A stretch of DNA of 64,000 nucleotides, taken from contig JAAEAF010014808.1 of NCBI GenBank assembly GCA_011037195.1, forward strand, positions 1 to 64,000, in the 5' to 3' direction. The translations under genes and the position numbers were made by a program. This document shows, in pieces, positions 1 through 10,059 of this stretch (positions are counted from its first letter, which is position 1; every line of letters starts with the position of its first letter). Below the pieces are notes generated by a model, which was not told the DNA's origin, searched no databases, and saw nothing but the letters and a program-made list of their open reading frames with translations. The stretch comes from Triatoma infestans (taxonomy: Eukaryota > Arthropoda > Insecta > Hemiptera > Reduviidae).

Positions 1-1558
1 ACGTATTGCATAAAATTTCAAAATATAATTTGAAGTTGAAAGGTATTTTCGTATTTTTTTTTATGGATTCATGTTGATGAACTCTAATCTAAAGGAAAAA
101 AGAACAACTACCAAAAATTTAAGAAAAACCTGGTTTTATTACACAGAATAAAAAATAAAGCTCAAAAAAAAAAAAAAAAAATCTGTAAAATTCAAAATTA
201 AAATGGTTCTTATTTATTATCACTTCTTCATTTTGTTTCAACAGTATTTAGTGATACTTCCTCTTGCTCTGATAACTGCAGCAAGCCTCCTTGGCATTGA
301 AGAGATTAGATTTTGGAGCTAGAGAAATCTCATTCCATTCTTCAATAACTGCTGTACGTAGCTCCCTGAGAGTGCTAGGGGCAATCAGGTGAAGTCTGAG
401 CCGTCTTCCAATTGTGTCCCAAAGGTGTTCTATTGGATTTAGGTCTGGACTTCTCGGTGGAGAAACCAAACGTAGAATCCCAACATCCTGTAGATACTCA
501 AAAACAACTCGAGCAGTGTGACATCTGGCATTGTCCTGCATTAATAGAAAATCAACGCTCTTGATTTTCAGAAATGGCATAACATATCATATCGCTGAAG
601 AACCTCTTTAAGATACTTCCGGGCATTTAGCGTCCCATTTTCCACGATATGTAAGTCTGTATGTCCGTCAAAACTTATGCCTCCCCAAATCATAACACCG
701 CCTCCACCAAAAGTCACTATTGGAGAAATGTTAGCTTCTGCATATCTCTCACCTTGACGCCTCCAAACTCTCATCCTTCCATCTGGAGAATGCAAGGTGA
801 ATCTCGACTCATGTACGAATAAAACACGTCTCCAATCCTCTGTTGTCCAACTGACATGTTCTCGTGAATATTGCAGTCTGGCAACTCTTTGTGCTCTGGT
901 GAGAAGAGGGTCAGTAGCGGGAATCTTGGAAGCCAAGTTTGCTTCATGTAACTTTCTTCTGACTGTCCTACTTGAAATATGGACATTACGGACATTAGCG
1001 ATCAAGGACCTAATTCATTGCTAGTGACGAACCTGTTCCTTAACACATTTAGATGAATAAATCTCTCATCTGTCCGAGCTGTACTTATGGGAAGGTCCAT
1101 GTCAGGTCTTCAGTATCTCCCAGTCTCCCTGTAGCGCATTAACATTCTTGAAACAGTGGATTAGTTCATTCCTAGTCTCTGAGCAATAACTAGCTGCTGA
1201 ACCCCTTCTTCATGCAATGTTACCACACGTACTGCAATTTTTTCCGAATAATTACCAAGAAGAGGCATGTTAAGAACAAAAATCAAAAATAAAAAAGGAC
1301 TGATAAGAAAAAACACAACAAAAATATGTCGAAGAGAGAAATTACCACAACCAGTGAAAGTGATGAACTGGGATTATTATCGTGTTTTCAAGAGTTCAGA
1401 GAATCAGTCATTTAAAAACATAAACAAATGGTTAAGTCTCGTATTTCTCTTGGATTAGAGACCACTCATAACGAATCCACAAAAAAAAAGAGTAGTAATA
1501 GATCGTAATTTCAAATTTCAACATTTTGAAATTTTATGCAATACTTTTGTCCAGCAGT
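1..1558 (-). mobile_element. Tc1/mariner-type DNA transposon, left end cut by the window
   Basis: The right end (about 1503-1558) and the first about 50 bases of the window are inverted copies of each other, both containing GTATTGCATAAAATTTCAAA. The right terminus reads ...TTTTGTCCAGCAGT followed by TA at 1559-1560, the expected Tc1/mariner target dinucleotide. The outermost 15 or so bases of the left terminus lie outside the window. The transposase inside is on the minus strand and is broken. Confidence 0.85.
248..1268 (-). pseudogene. Tc1/mariner transposase, broken
   Basis: Reading on the minus strand, the likely ATG is at 1268-1266. The N-terminal third is a helix-turn-helix-like region with IAQRLGMN followed by an in-frame stop. 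The middle part (1005-568) holds the first catalytic block, where the usual FxDESRF reads FVHESRF, so the first catalytic aspartate is replaced by histidine. A frameshift near 570-580 leads into the last part (580-248), which keeps the second aspartate (MQDNARCHTA) and the third acidic residue block (SPDLNPIEHLWD). Length and motif order are those of a Tc1-family DDE transposase of about 340 residues, which would bind the terminal repeats and cut and paste the element. Stop, frameshift and lost aspartate make it inactive. Confidence 0.9.
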
Positions 1559-2399
1559 TAATTTACTTCCTTTTACAATTTATTTATTGCTTTTGTATCA
1601 ATTTTTCACTGATATGATTGAAACAATTTTTCTTTTCGTGCCCACCAAAGACAACTTTGTCTTGTTATATGGCTCAAGAAGATTTCATTTGTTAAGTCCT
1701 GATTAGCATGATAACCCTTAAAATGCTGAACATTTTTATTCTCTAATCAACATAGAGGAAATAGTGGTGACAGTTATGCAATGCAAATAGGTTTGAAGTT
1801 AGTTCTTGACCAAACGCCATTCATAATTTAGCTTAAGCTTGCTGCCTTAACGGCTTTTAGCTCAGATCTTAGCTCTGCTGAGCTTCCATGAGGGATCCTC
1901 TTTCTGTTAACTTGTCACTCTGTATATTTTCGAACAGCTGCACTGCTCAGATAATAGTAGAAGCCAGATCCATCCATGAAGAATAATTTTTTAACCATCT
2001 ACCCTTTTCTTTTCCTCTCTGGAAGCAATTTCTTAGAAAGCTGGAAATCTTATTATCAGTAAATCCATTATATCCTTAAGATTCTTCTTCTTTAACACTT
2101 CCATCGCAAGCAAAATGGCCATCAAATTATCCAGTCCGATATGATTTGTTTACTGGAAATAGCCTCATATCTTACAGTGTGGCATTCTAATGTCACCAAA
2201 AGTCCAAACCAAATCTTCTAGCAACCTAAACAATCCGTCTTAAATTAAGAGGAGTTTCTTCTCTGCCTGCTTCAGCGAGCTCCTCAGATGTATGCTTGAA
2301 ATCCTGATTAATCAAGTTATTGAAAAATGTGTTTAGAGCTTCTTCGTTTCCTAATCTTTCTAAGATAATTTAAATATAGATAAAAAATAAAAATAAAAA
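1559..2399. other. no supportable gene
   Basis: AT-rich sequence. On the minus strand some short stretches read like degraded coding sequence (for example around 2270-2060), but stops and shifts are frequent and I cannot assign a family. Confidence 0.5.
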
Positions 2400-2580
2400 G
2401 CCAAAATCAAAATCTTAATCCCTATCGACGCCAAATTAACTTCCAGATCTTGCAACCATTTCAACCTACGTCTTCCTCGTAGCCACCTGCCCACCCGGGC
2501 CACCCTCATTTGCCTTCCTAGGGCCTCTTCGCATTTCCATTTTATTTAAATGGCCCAGCCAGCGTGAATTCCCACCTTAA
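2400..2580 (-). pseudogene. LINE reverse-transcriptase C-terminal relic
   Basis: The minus strand contains, in changing frames, RGRRRLKWLQDLEVNLAS and a preceding WLGHLNKMEMRRGPRKA-like stretch. This is the arrangement at the C-terminus of many arthropod LINE RTs (an RWLGH block, then an arginine-rich block and a W-D-DLE block). Only about 60 codons survive, with frameshifts. The family cannot be fixed. Confidence 0.5.
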
Positions 2581-2613
2581 TGGTTGTCATGCGGTTTTCT
2601 AAATAATTCTTTA

Positions 2614-2710
2614 GGGAAGGGATTAGCTAAGTGGTTAGTGTACTGGAGTTCCACGCGGAGGACCTGGGATCGAGTCCAGCTGTGCTACCGAGAGATTTTT
2701 TTCTTCCTAG
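2614..2710 (+). repeat. tRNA-derived SINE family 1, 5' half (split by LTR element)
   Basis: Starts GGGAAGGGATTAGCTAA. A polymerase III A box (TAGCTAAGTGG, 2623-2633) and B box (GGGATCGAGTCC, 2666-2677) have tRNA spacing. The SINE continues at 8175 after the LTR retrotransposon that inserted into CTAG (2707-2710). Other copies in the window on the minus strand (15590-15812, 22698-22892, 44722-44960) give the same order: tRNA head, a body ending near CACTGTCC, then a GGCGCCAATGACC tail. Confidence 0.85.
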
Positions 2711-2910
2711 TGTAATATATAGTAATCGAAATTAGGGGTTGGAGTTGGAGGAGGTTTTGCAGATGGTTATAGTTGTTGTTTTAGTATGTACGATTAAGAC
2801 TAGTTGTCCAGATTGTATTTTAAGTTGTAACATTTTGTTGTATTGTCTTTAGTATTATAATAAACTAGTTTGAGTGTTACCGTTTAGTTGTTTATTGTGA
2901 TGCCATAACA
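2711..2910 (+). repeat. 5' LTR
   Basis: 200 bp, starting TGTAATATATAG and ending GATGCCATAACA. Near the 3' end, ATAATAAACTAG contains AATAAA, a possible polyadenylation signal. Compared with the 3' LTR it keeps the canonical TG start and has one fewer GTT unit. Confidence 0.95.
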
Positions 2911-2912
2911 AT

Positions 2913-2925
2913 TGGGGGCTCGTCC
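2913..2925 (+). promoter_or_regulatory. primer binding site, tRNA-Pro type
   Basis: TGGGGGCTCGTCC begins two bases after the 5' LTR. It is complementary to the 3' end of tRNA-Pro including CCA (a 13-base match; the following AAAAG no longer matches). It would prime minus-strand DNA synthesis. Confidence 0.85.
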
Positions 2926-3336
2926 TAAAAGATAAGAAACAAAATAAGTATAACCTCCAACTCTACAGATAAGTTCAATATTGTATTTAATTTATATTAA
3001 TTCTTGTTTTAAAAAATTATAGACAAATTGTCACATTAAACATAAGAGAATTAAAAATATAATATGCCCACCACATCAATAAAGAGACTACTATAGAGCT
3101 GGGTTTTTTTATTGTCATTTTTCCCACCACCACACTCTGAATGATATACATACTATGTGATAGAGAATTTGGTGAAGTGGTAAAGATGAAAATCTGGTAC
3201 ACTTAACATTGTAAATATGTAAATATCTGACAATAAAATATTATTTTATTATTATAAATTATAGTTTTAATATTTTATAAGTTTAATATCTTTGTCCACG
3301 TCGTTTTATTTCATTTTAGTTTAATTTCACTTAACT

Positions 3337-6270
3337 TTGGTTTGTAACCCAAATTTTATTTTAGTGACCAAAATGTTTGTATTAGATGAATTTATCAATT
3401 CCCCCTCAATAGAGGCTCTTGATTCTATTAGAAAAGATGATCTAATTAGTATTACTAAATATTATAAATTAGAAAATATAAAATCTAACATGAAAAAAAG
3501 TGACATTAAATACTCAATAATTCAACATCTAGTTGATTCCAAGGTCTTTAGCTCTGACGTTATTTCTCTGTTGTATCCTAATCAAGCAAGTAAATCCCAT
3601 GAAAATTTAAATTTACCTGATCTCGAAGTAAGTCAGAATAAACAGTTAGAGTTTCAGTGTTTACAATTGCAATTGCGAATAGAAAAAGAGAAAACTATGC
3701 AGTCCGAGTTAAGGATTAAGGAATCAAAAATAATCAATGAACATGTTATTGAAAAAAAAGATGCCTTTGATATTCACAAAAATATTAAGTTGGTCCCTGA
3801 TTTTTGTGAAAATAATGTAGATGACTTTTTTTTGTATTTTGAGAAAATAGCCACGTCACTGGGTTGGCCTGTACAGTATTGGCCGATATTAGTACAAACC
3901 TCTTTTACAGGTAAAGCAAGAAGTGTATTTAGCCAGTTGTCAGTGGATCAGACCTCAGACTATAACAGCGTAAAAAAAATTATTTTAAATGCTTACGAAA
4001 AAGTACCTGAAGCGTACCGACAAGAGTTTAGAAACTGTAAAAAGGATTCTCGGGAAACCTTCATAGAATTTGCCAACACAAAAAGACGACTTTTTAATAA
4101 ATGGTATAATGCTTCTTACGAATTAAAAAACTTTGATTGCCTCGTGGAATTAATACTACTTGAAGACTTTAAAAATTGTATCGATAAGCGAATACAAGTC
4201 TATTTGGGAGAAAAAATGGTACAAAAGCTGGACGAGGCGGCTAAATTTGCCGATGAATTTTTTTTGACATATAAAAATGAAGCAATAGCTAATAGTGCTG
4301 GTGTTCATGATGGTGGTAGTATCTGGGGGGCTTCCGCTCAGAATAACCGCCCCACTTCTCCTTCAACTAAAGGTAAATTATCAAGATCCCCGGTTTCTTT
4401 TAATTTTAGTTGCTTCTACTGTAAAAAACCTGGACATGTTATAGCCAATTGTGATAAACTTAAAAGAAAGGATTTCCTTAAGGAAGTAAAACCTTCGGGA
4501 TCCATATCCTCGCAAAAAGATGATGTAACCTTGAAACTATATGGACCCTTTTTGTCGGTAGGGGCAGTGTCATCAATAGATAAACCTGACAGTAAAGTTG
4601 AAGTAAAAATACTTAGAGATACTGGTGCTTCTCAGTCCCTTGTCCTCTCTAGCGTCGTTTCCTCTCTTGGTAATACTTGTAGTGGGGAAAAGGTTTTAAT
4701 TCAGGGTGTGGGGGGGAATCAAGTATGTATCCCTTTAATTAAGTTACATCTAAGTTCCGAACTAGTTTCAGGTATTGTGATGTTAGGTGTAATGCCCTCC
4801 TTGCCATTCGCAGGGGTCCAGTTGCTTTTAGGGAATGATCTTGCGGGTGGTAAAGTAATTCCCAGCCCTGTGGTAGTAGAAAAACCTAAATCGATTAACC
4901 ACTGTGAGACACAGGAATCTGACATTTACCCTTCCTGTGTAGTAACCCGTTCTATGAGTAACCTCCGAAAGCCAGACTCGGACCAAGTAGAGATAAATCT
5001 GTCGGATACCTTTTTGACAAATGTCTTTAACGGCGTTTCTACTCGGAGGGAAATGCCATTCAAAATTTTAGACTTAACTAGAGAAAAATTAATAGAAGAA
5101 CAACAAAATGACGGTGACCTTCTTCCATTATTTGAGAGAGTCTTAAAAATTGGGGAGACATTTTTAGGTTCCGCGTGTTATTGTGTTGAGAATGGAGTTC
5201 TCATGAGAAGGTATAGACCATCAGAGGCTTCACCTGATGATGAATGGGCGGTTAAAAATCAAATAGTCGTACCAAAAGTTCTTCGACCTTTTGTCTTGCA
5301 CCTCGCCCATGATATTGTACCAGCTGGCCATTTAGGAATCAATAAAACGTTTAACAGTATTTTGAATAATTTCTTTTGGCCTAAATTAAAGTCGGATGTT
5401 GCGGAGTATGTTAGAAATTGTAAAACTTGCCAAATAGTAGGCAAGCCAAACCAGACAATTCCCAAAGCCTTTTTAAAACCCATCCCAGCTTTCGATGAAC
5501 CATTTACCAAAATATTAGTTGACTGTGTAGGCCCTCTGCCTAAGACAAAATCAGGTAACCAATATCTCTTCACCATAATGTGTGCTTCAACCAGATTCCC
5601 CGAAGCTGTTCCATTAAAAAGTATTAGAGCTAAAAACATTATAAAAGCTCTCATTAAATTTTTTACTACCTTCGGGCTTCCGAAAACAATTCAGTCGGAT
5701 CAGGGTTCCAATTTCACTTCTCACATTTTTCAACAGGTTGTGCATCAGTTGGGAATAAAGAGCATAGTATCTTCCGCTTACCACCCAGAGTCCCAGGGGG
5801 CCCTTGAACGTTTTCATCAGACGTTCAAAAACATGCTTAGAGTTTACTGCTTTGAAACTGGCGGGGACTGGGATGAGGGAATAAATTGGTTACTTTTTGC
5901 ACTTCGAAGTTCAGTTCAAGAATCTCTATTATTTAGCCCATTTCAGCTGATTTTTGGCCATAACATTAGAGGACCTCTAAAACTTTTAAAAGAAAATTTG
6001 GTTTCGGGGGAATTTGATAGCAAATCAGTTAATCTTTTAGAATATGTATTAGAATTTAAGGAAAAATTACATAAAGTTAACGAGTTTGCTAAACAAAATT
6101 TAGAAAAGGCACAAACCAAAATGAAATCGCAATTCGACATCAAGGCGGTTCATAGAGAATTTACTCCTGGGGAATTGGTTTTATTGCCTTATTGTTTTAT
6201 TGCCAATACAGGGAAATCCTTTAGGGGCAAGATACTCGGGCCCATACGTTGTACTGGAAAAACTCAGTGA
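3337..6270 (+). CDS. Gag-protease-integrase polyprotein of the LTR retrotransposon
   Basis: 977 codons. The true start may be the ATG at 3373, since the first 12 residues resemble leader sequence. Gag: a charged coiled-coil-like stretch near residues 95-150, a capsid-like region about 150-330 and one CCHC zinc knuckle (C359, C362, H367, C372). Protease: the active site DTGAS is at residues 428-432. Integrase: zinc-binding H658, H665, C695, C698; catalytic D729, D788 and E824, with 35 residues between the last two as in active integrases. The frame ends inside the integrase C-terminal GPY/F module: three tandem 8-base units TTATTGNN (6181-6204) look like a 16-base expansion that shifts the frame, so the rest of the module is read at the start of the next frame. 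Role: particle formation, polyprotein cleavage and integration of the element's cDNA. Confidence 0.92.
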   Translation: MVCNPNFILVTKMFVLDEFINSPSIEALDSIRKDDLISITKYYKLENIKSNMKKSDIKYSIIQHLVDSKVFSSDVISLLYPNQASKSHENLNLPDLEVSQNKQLEFQCLQLQLRIEKEKTMQSELRIKESKIINEHVIEKKDAFDIHKNIKLVPDFCENNVDDFFLYFEKIATSLGWPVQYWPILVQTSFTGKARSVFSQLSVDQTSDYNSVKKIILNAYEKVPEAYRQEFRNCKKDSRETFIEFANTKRRLFNKWYNASYELKNFDCLVELILLEDFKNCIDKRIQVYLGEKMVQKLDEAAKFADEFFLTYKNEAIANSAGVHDGGSIWGASAQNNRPTSPSTKGKLSRSPVSFNFSCFYCKKPGHVIANCDKLKRKDFLKEVKPSGSISSQKDDVTLKLYGPFLSVGAVSSIDKPDSKVEVKILRDTGASQSLVLSSVVSSLGNTCSGEKVLIQGVGGNQVCIPLIKLHLSSELVSGIVMLGVMPSLPFAGVQLLLGNDLAGGKVIPSPVVVEKPKSINHCETQESDIYPSCVVTRSMSNLRKPDSDQVEINLSDTFLTNVFNGVSTRREMPFKILDLTREKLIEEQQNDGDLLPLFERVLKIGETFLGSACYCVENGVLMRRYRPSEASPDDEWAVKNQIVVPKVLRPFVLHLAHDIVPAGHLGINKTFNSILNNFFWPKLKSDVAEYVRNCKTCQIVGKPNQTIPKAFLKPIPAFDEPFTKILVDCVGPLPKTKSGNQYLFTIMCASTRFPEAVPLKSIRAKNIIKALIKFFTTFGLPKTIQSDQGSNFTSHIFQQVVHQLGIKSIVSSAYHPESQGALERFHQTFKNMLRVYCFETGGDWDEGINWLLFALRSSVQESLLFSPFQLIFGHNIRGPLKLLKENLVSGEFDSKSVNLLEYVLEFKEKLHKVNEFAKQNLEKAQTKMKSQFDIKAVHREFTPGELVLLPYCFIANTGKSFRGKILGPIRCTGKTQ

Positions 6271-7914
6271 CGTGAACTATATTATTGAAACTCCTGATAG
6301 AAGGAAGAAAAAACAGTTGTGCCACATAAACATGATTAAAAAATTCAAAGATAAAAATCTGGGTCCTACATTTGATTCGAAAGTTGTTAACCTAGACCCA
6401 TCTCCAGTAATGGGTAATGATAAACGATGTCTTTTAGAAAGTGTATGTCAAGAGTGCGATTATTTTAAAGGAAGTAGTGTAGATTATCTTCGGCTACAAA
6501 ACTCTGTAGTGTTAAAAAATCTAGATGTTAAACTCTCGCATCTAACTGAGGTTCAAAAATCTGCTCTAAAACGTCTAATAGCCACTTATCCTCAGATATT
6601 CTCTGATGTTCCTACCAGGACGAACAAGATAGTTCATAACATTGTGAATACTTCGTCTGTGGCAATAAAACACCATCCGTATAGAGTGAGCCCCTTTAAA
6701 CAGAAAATTCTGGATGACGAAATTAACTACATGTTGGAAAATGACTTAATTGAACCCAGTAAAAGTGCCTGGAGCTCGCCTTGTTTGCTGGTTCCAAAAC
6801 CAGACGGCGCATTTCGACTGGTGACAGATTACAGGAAACTGAATAGTATCACCAAGGCCGACGCTTTTCCGATCCCTAGGATTGATGATTGCATAGACAA
6901 CGTAGGCCAGGCCGAGTTTGTTACTAAGTTGGATCTGCTGAAAGGGTTTTGGCAAGTGCCACTATCGGAACAAGCTAAGGAACTTTCAGCGTTCGTCACC
7001 TTCAAGGGGCTCTATCAGTACAAGGTAATGCCTTTTGGTTTGAGGAACGCTTCAGCCACCTTCCAAAGGCTTATGAACTCCGTCACACAGGGTCTCAGTG
7101 GAAGTAGCTGCTACCTAGATGATGTTGTTCTCTACCATAATAATTGGCCTGAGCACTTCGAAGCCTTAAAAGAATTTCTGAGAAGAGTCCATGAGGCCAA
7201 TCTCACCATTAATTTAGTTAAAAGTGAATTCGGATGTGCAGAAATAAAATACCTAGGACACGTGGTGGGTCGAGGCCGGGTAAAACCAGATATGCTGAAA
7301 ATTGAGGCTATTTCAAACTTTCCGCAGCCATCAAATAAGAAGGATATTATGCGGTTCCTGGGGATGTCTGGATACTACAGACGGTTTTGCAGGAATTTTT
7401 CAGATGTAGCCGCACCCCTAACAAATCTTTTGAAAAATAATGCAAAATTTCATTGGTCTAATGAATGTCAAGCATCTTTTGACAACTTGAAAATGTTGCT
7501 GACCAATTCGCCAGTTTTATTGGCTCCCAACTTTGAAAAATCATTTAAGCTTGCCACAGATGCAAGCGAAATAGGTGTGGGAGCAGTCCTTCTTCAAGAC
7601 GATGATTGTCACATCGAACATCCAGTTGCCTATTTCTCAAAGAAACTGAATGCGCATCAAAAGAACTATTCAACTATTGAAAAAGAATGCCTAGCCCTTG
7701 TGCTGGCTATCCAGCATTTTGATGTGTACTTGCATTGTTGCTTTTCACCTGTTACTATTTATTGTGACCACAACCCCATTAGTTTTATAAATAAATTGAG
7801 AGATAAAAATCAAAGAGTGTTACGATGGAGTTTATTATACAGGAATATAATTTTATAATAAAACATGTTCGGGAAGTGGATAATGTAATCCCCGATTGTT
7901 TGTCTAGAGCCTAA
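6200..7914 (+). pseudogene. Reverse transcriptase-RNase H part of the polyprotein, frameshifted
   Basis: The frame 6200-7858 first encodes the remainder of the integrase C-terminal module (SGPYVV, then ...QLCHINMIKKF, residues 13-50). It then gives a Ty3/gypsy RT with LVTDYRKLN, VMPFGLRNA and the catalytic YLDD (residues 305-308), a YLGH thumb motif, and an RNase H with D454 (ATDAS), E494 in STIEKECLAL and D523 (YCDHNP). Near 7840 one base shifts the frame. In the other frame the RNase H tail continues to VIPDCLSRA and a stop at 7912-7914. No integrase follows, which confirms that the integrase was moved upstream rather than duplicated. Product role: copying element RNA to cDNA and degrading the template. 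It was probably made as one polyprotein with the upstream frame before the tandem expansion at 6181-6204. Confidence 0.92.
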
Positions 7915-7959
7915 CCATGGTTTATGCTTAATTTTATATATCACGTTTGTTCTTTTATT

Positions 7960-7971
7960 AGGGGGGAAGAG
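7960..7971 (+). promoter_or_regulatory. polypurine tract
   Basis: AGGGGGGAAGAG directly abuts the 3' LTR. It would prime plus-strand DNA synthesis. Confidence 0.85.
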
Positions 7972-8174
7972 TATAATATATAGTAATAGAAAGTAGGGGT
8001 TGGAGTTGGAGGAGGTTTTGCAGATGGTTATAGTTGTTGTTTTAGTACGTACGATTAAGACTAGCTGTCCAGATTGTATTTTAAGTTTTAACATTTTGTT
8101 GTTGTATTGTCTTTAGTATTATAATAAACTAGTTTGAGTGTTACCGTTTAGTTGTTTATTGTGATGCCATAACA
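7972..8174 (+). repeat. 3' LTR
   Basis: 203 bp. Starts TATAATATA, so the canonical G at position 2 has become A. Ends GATGCCATAACA, followed by the target duplication CTAG. Six substitutions and one extra GTT distinguish it from the 5' LTR. Confidence 0.95.
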
Positions 8175-8316
8175 CTAGGAGTATTTATAGCTCACTGTCC
8201 GCTGCTGGACAGTGTTGTGTGTAAAGAGAGAACACTGTCCGGAGGCGGCAGTGCACTGAGAAGGCTCTGGGCGCCAATGACCATAGATGTTGACGCGCCT
8301 TAAATTAAAAAAAAAT
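8175..8316 (+). repeat. SINE family 1, 3' half (after LTR insertion)
   Basis: Continues the SINE begun at 2614 after the duplicated CTAG. The body has CTCACTGTCC and GGACAGTGTTG. The tail GGGCGCCAATGACC...TTGACGCGCC (8269-8299) is followed by A-rich sequence to about 8316. The tail matches the 3' tail of the LINE that ends at 41375. Confidence 0.85.
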
Positions 8317-10059
8317 GATAATAATGTTATAATAATTCTGTTTATTCTTCATTTTTGCTAATCCTGCAATCTTCCTCTTTCTTCACCAGGTCTAAAACTT
8401 GTCTTCAACACTTTCCTTTCCCAACAATTCAGCCGCCTTATATTCTCCGCAGATGTCAAAGTCTAGGTTTTCGACCGATGAGCACCACGGGCCTTAAGAT
8501 TCTTTTTTAAATGGTAATTATATCATTTCTGGACAAAAACTTGTCTAAAGGGTTGAACCCGGCCCTCAAAATTCCTTTTCGTGTCATAATTCTGCATTTG
8601 ATGTCATGGATGACGTCATTTTTGCTGGTTTGACTGACCCTAGGTACTTAAACTCACGGTGTGATAGGAACTCGAAAAATATTGAGTTAATGCTTTATTC
8701 CATCAAAAATTAATGAACTACTGCGGGATGTAAACGCTATCGAGATAGACAGACAGACAGACAGGAAACAATCTTTCGAAATTTAAATTATTCAAAATTT
8801 TGTGGGACTAGGCATAAATAACAACCTAAGATGGTGTTTTGCTTTTTAAAATGCAAGATTTGGATGTTGTAATGTTACAAAATGATTTTCAATATCATTC
8901 AAAAAAAAAAAAGAAAAAAAGTCTGATCTTATTGTAGATCAAATTGTGACAAAATACTGCTTCAATCAAAAGTCTACTGAAATTATTGTATTCTTGTTAT
9001 AAATGTACACAATATATGAAGCTAAAAAAAAAAAGAAAAAAATTAAAAAAAGACAGAAATGAAAACAGGAATTTCATTTTTATCACTTTTTTGGTTGGTT
9101 ATTGTATTTGGTAAATGTGGTTTTTATGAATAATATACCTTTATACAATAACGAAAAATGTACAATAATAAATTGTGTTAGAATAGAATTGAGTTTTTAA
9201 TCTTGTACAGACAATAGTTGTCTGGGACAAAGTTTTAAATTAAACGAATTCATTTATAGAGTACAATGAGAACACCGGGTAGATGTATTCATTCTCTCTT
9301 TTGGTTTAAACCATTCCTCAATGATGCTGCTATGAATATACATATATGTATGCCTCTCTGCAGGATCGTAGGATTGTGTTTATTAATTTCAATTTTTGGA
9401 TTTTTCCTTCATTCCCGCAGTATATATTTACTGTGTGTACATATATATTGCCCAATTCTCTACAGATATATATTATTTTATTTAATAATCTTTCATTGTT
9501 CTATATCAAGTTTAGGTTGCGTAATTATAATGCAACAATTGAACAGTGCTTAGGTAGGCTTCGTTTTATAACTTCTCTTGTGTTTAACATTCGATAGTCA
9601 CCAGCATTAGGAGGAGAAACAATATAAATAATCATAATAATAATAATAATAAAAAATTTAAAACATAGCTAAGTAACGTAATCTAAAAAGATTTCTATCA
9701 AAAACAAAATCCTTCGCATAATATTTTTCCTTACTAACAATTGTTTGGATTAAACATTTAGGCAGATAATAAAAAAAAAACCACTTCTTTAAGAGAAAGA
9801 AGCAAGAGCAAGCGTCGACACTAATCTATAAAGTTGTATTAAGTAGATACTTTGTGATAAATCAAAATGATGTGTTTATTTTTTGAACTATCTTGTTAAT
9901 TCCATGAATTTAAATTCTGGTAAAAGTGAATTGTCCCGTTTTGGGATTTCTTTTTTTTTTTTGTAAAAAGATTTATTTCATTTATAATAAATTACTAGCT
10001 TTTAGCTGTTTGATGCCAGCCTCTTCATCAAGGGTATTATAAGAAACTTATTATTTTGA
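8317..10059. other. no gene; 60-bp duplicate of a LINE segment
   Basis: AT-rich, with A tracts and a short (CAGA)n run at about 8745-8765. The only notable item is 8828-8887, 60 bases identical to 10260-10319 inside the LINE relic downstream. The short open frames at 9266-9597 look like chance. Confidence 0.6.

Larger units (their letters stand above)
2711..8174 (+). mobile_element. LTR retrotransposon, Gmr1-like order (Gag-PR-IN-RT-RH)
   Basis: Nearly complete element of 5464 bp. LTRs at 2711-2910 and 7972-8174, 4-bp target duplication CTAG (2707-2710 and 8175-8178), primer site at 2913, polypurine tract at 7960-7971. Two long reading frames encode Gag, protease and integrase (3337-6270), then RT and RNase H (6200-7914). 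No envelope gene. The RT and RNase H sequences look like Ty3/gypsy, but the integrase lies upstream of RT, as in the Gmr1-like group and in Ty1/copia. The LTRs differ by 6 substitutions and a 3-bp repeat unit over about 200 bp. Two frameshifts make this copy non-autonomous. It sits inside a SINE. Confidence 0.95.

Noticed and set aside
2614..2690. tRNA gene
   Set aside because: A and B boxes are present, but no cloverleaf acceptor stem closes, and the same head recurs with a SINE body and LINE-like tail.
5259..5817. Minus-strand frames of 131 and 67 codons
   Set aside because: Shadows of the integrase coding sequence on the plus strand.
9266..9597. Overlapping 95- and 83-codon frames
   Set aside because: Two overlapping frames in AT-rich DNA, hydrophobic by composition, no recognisable domain.
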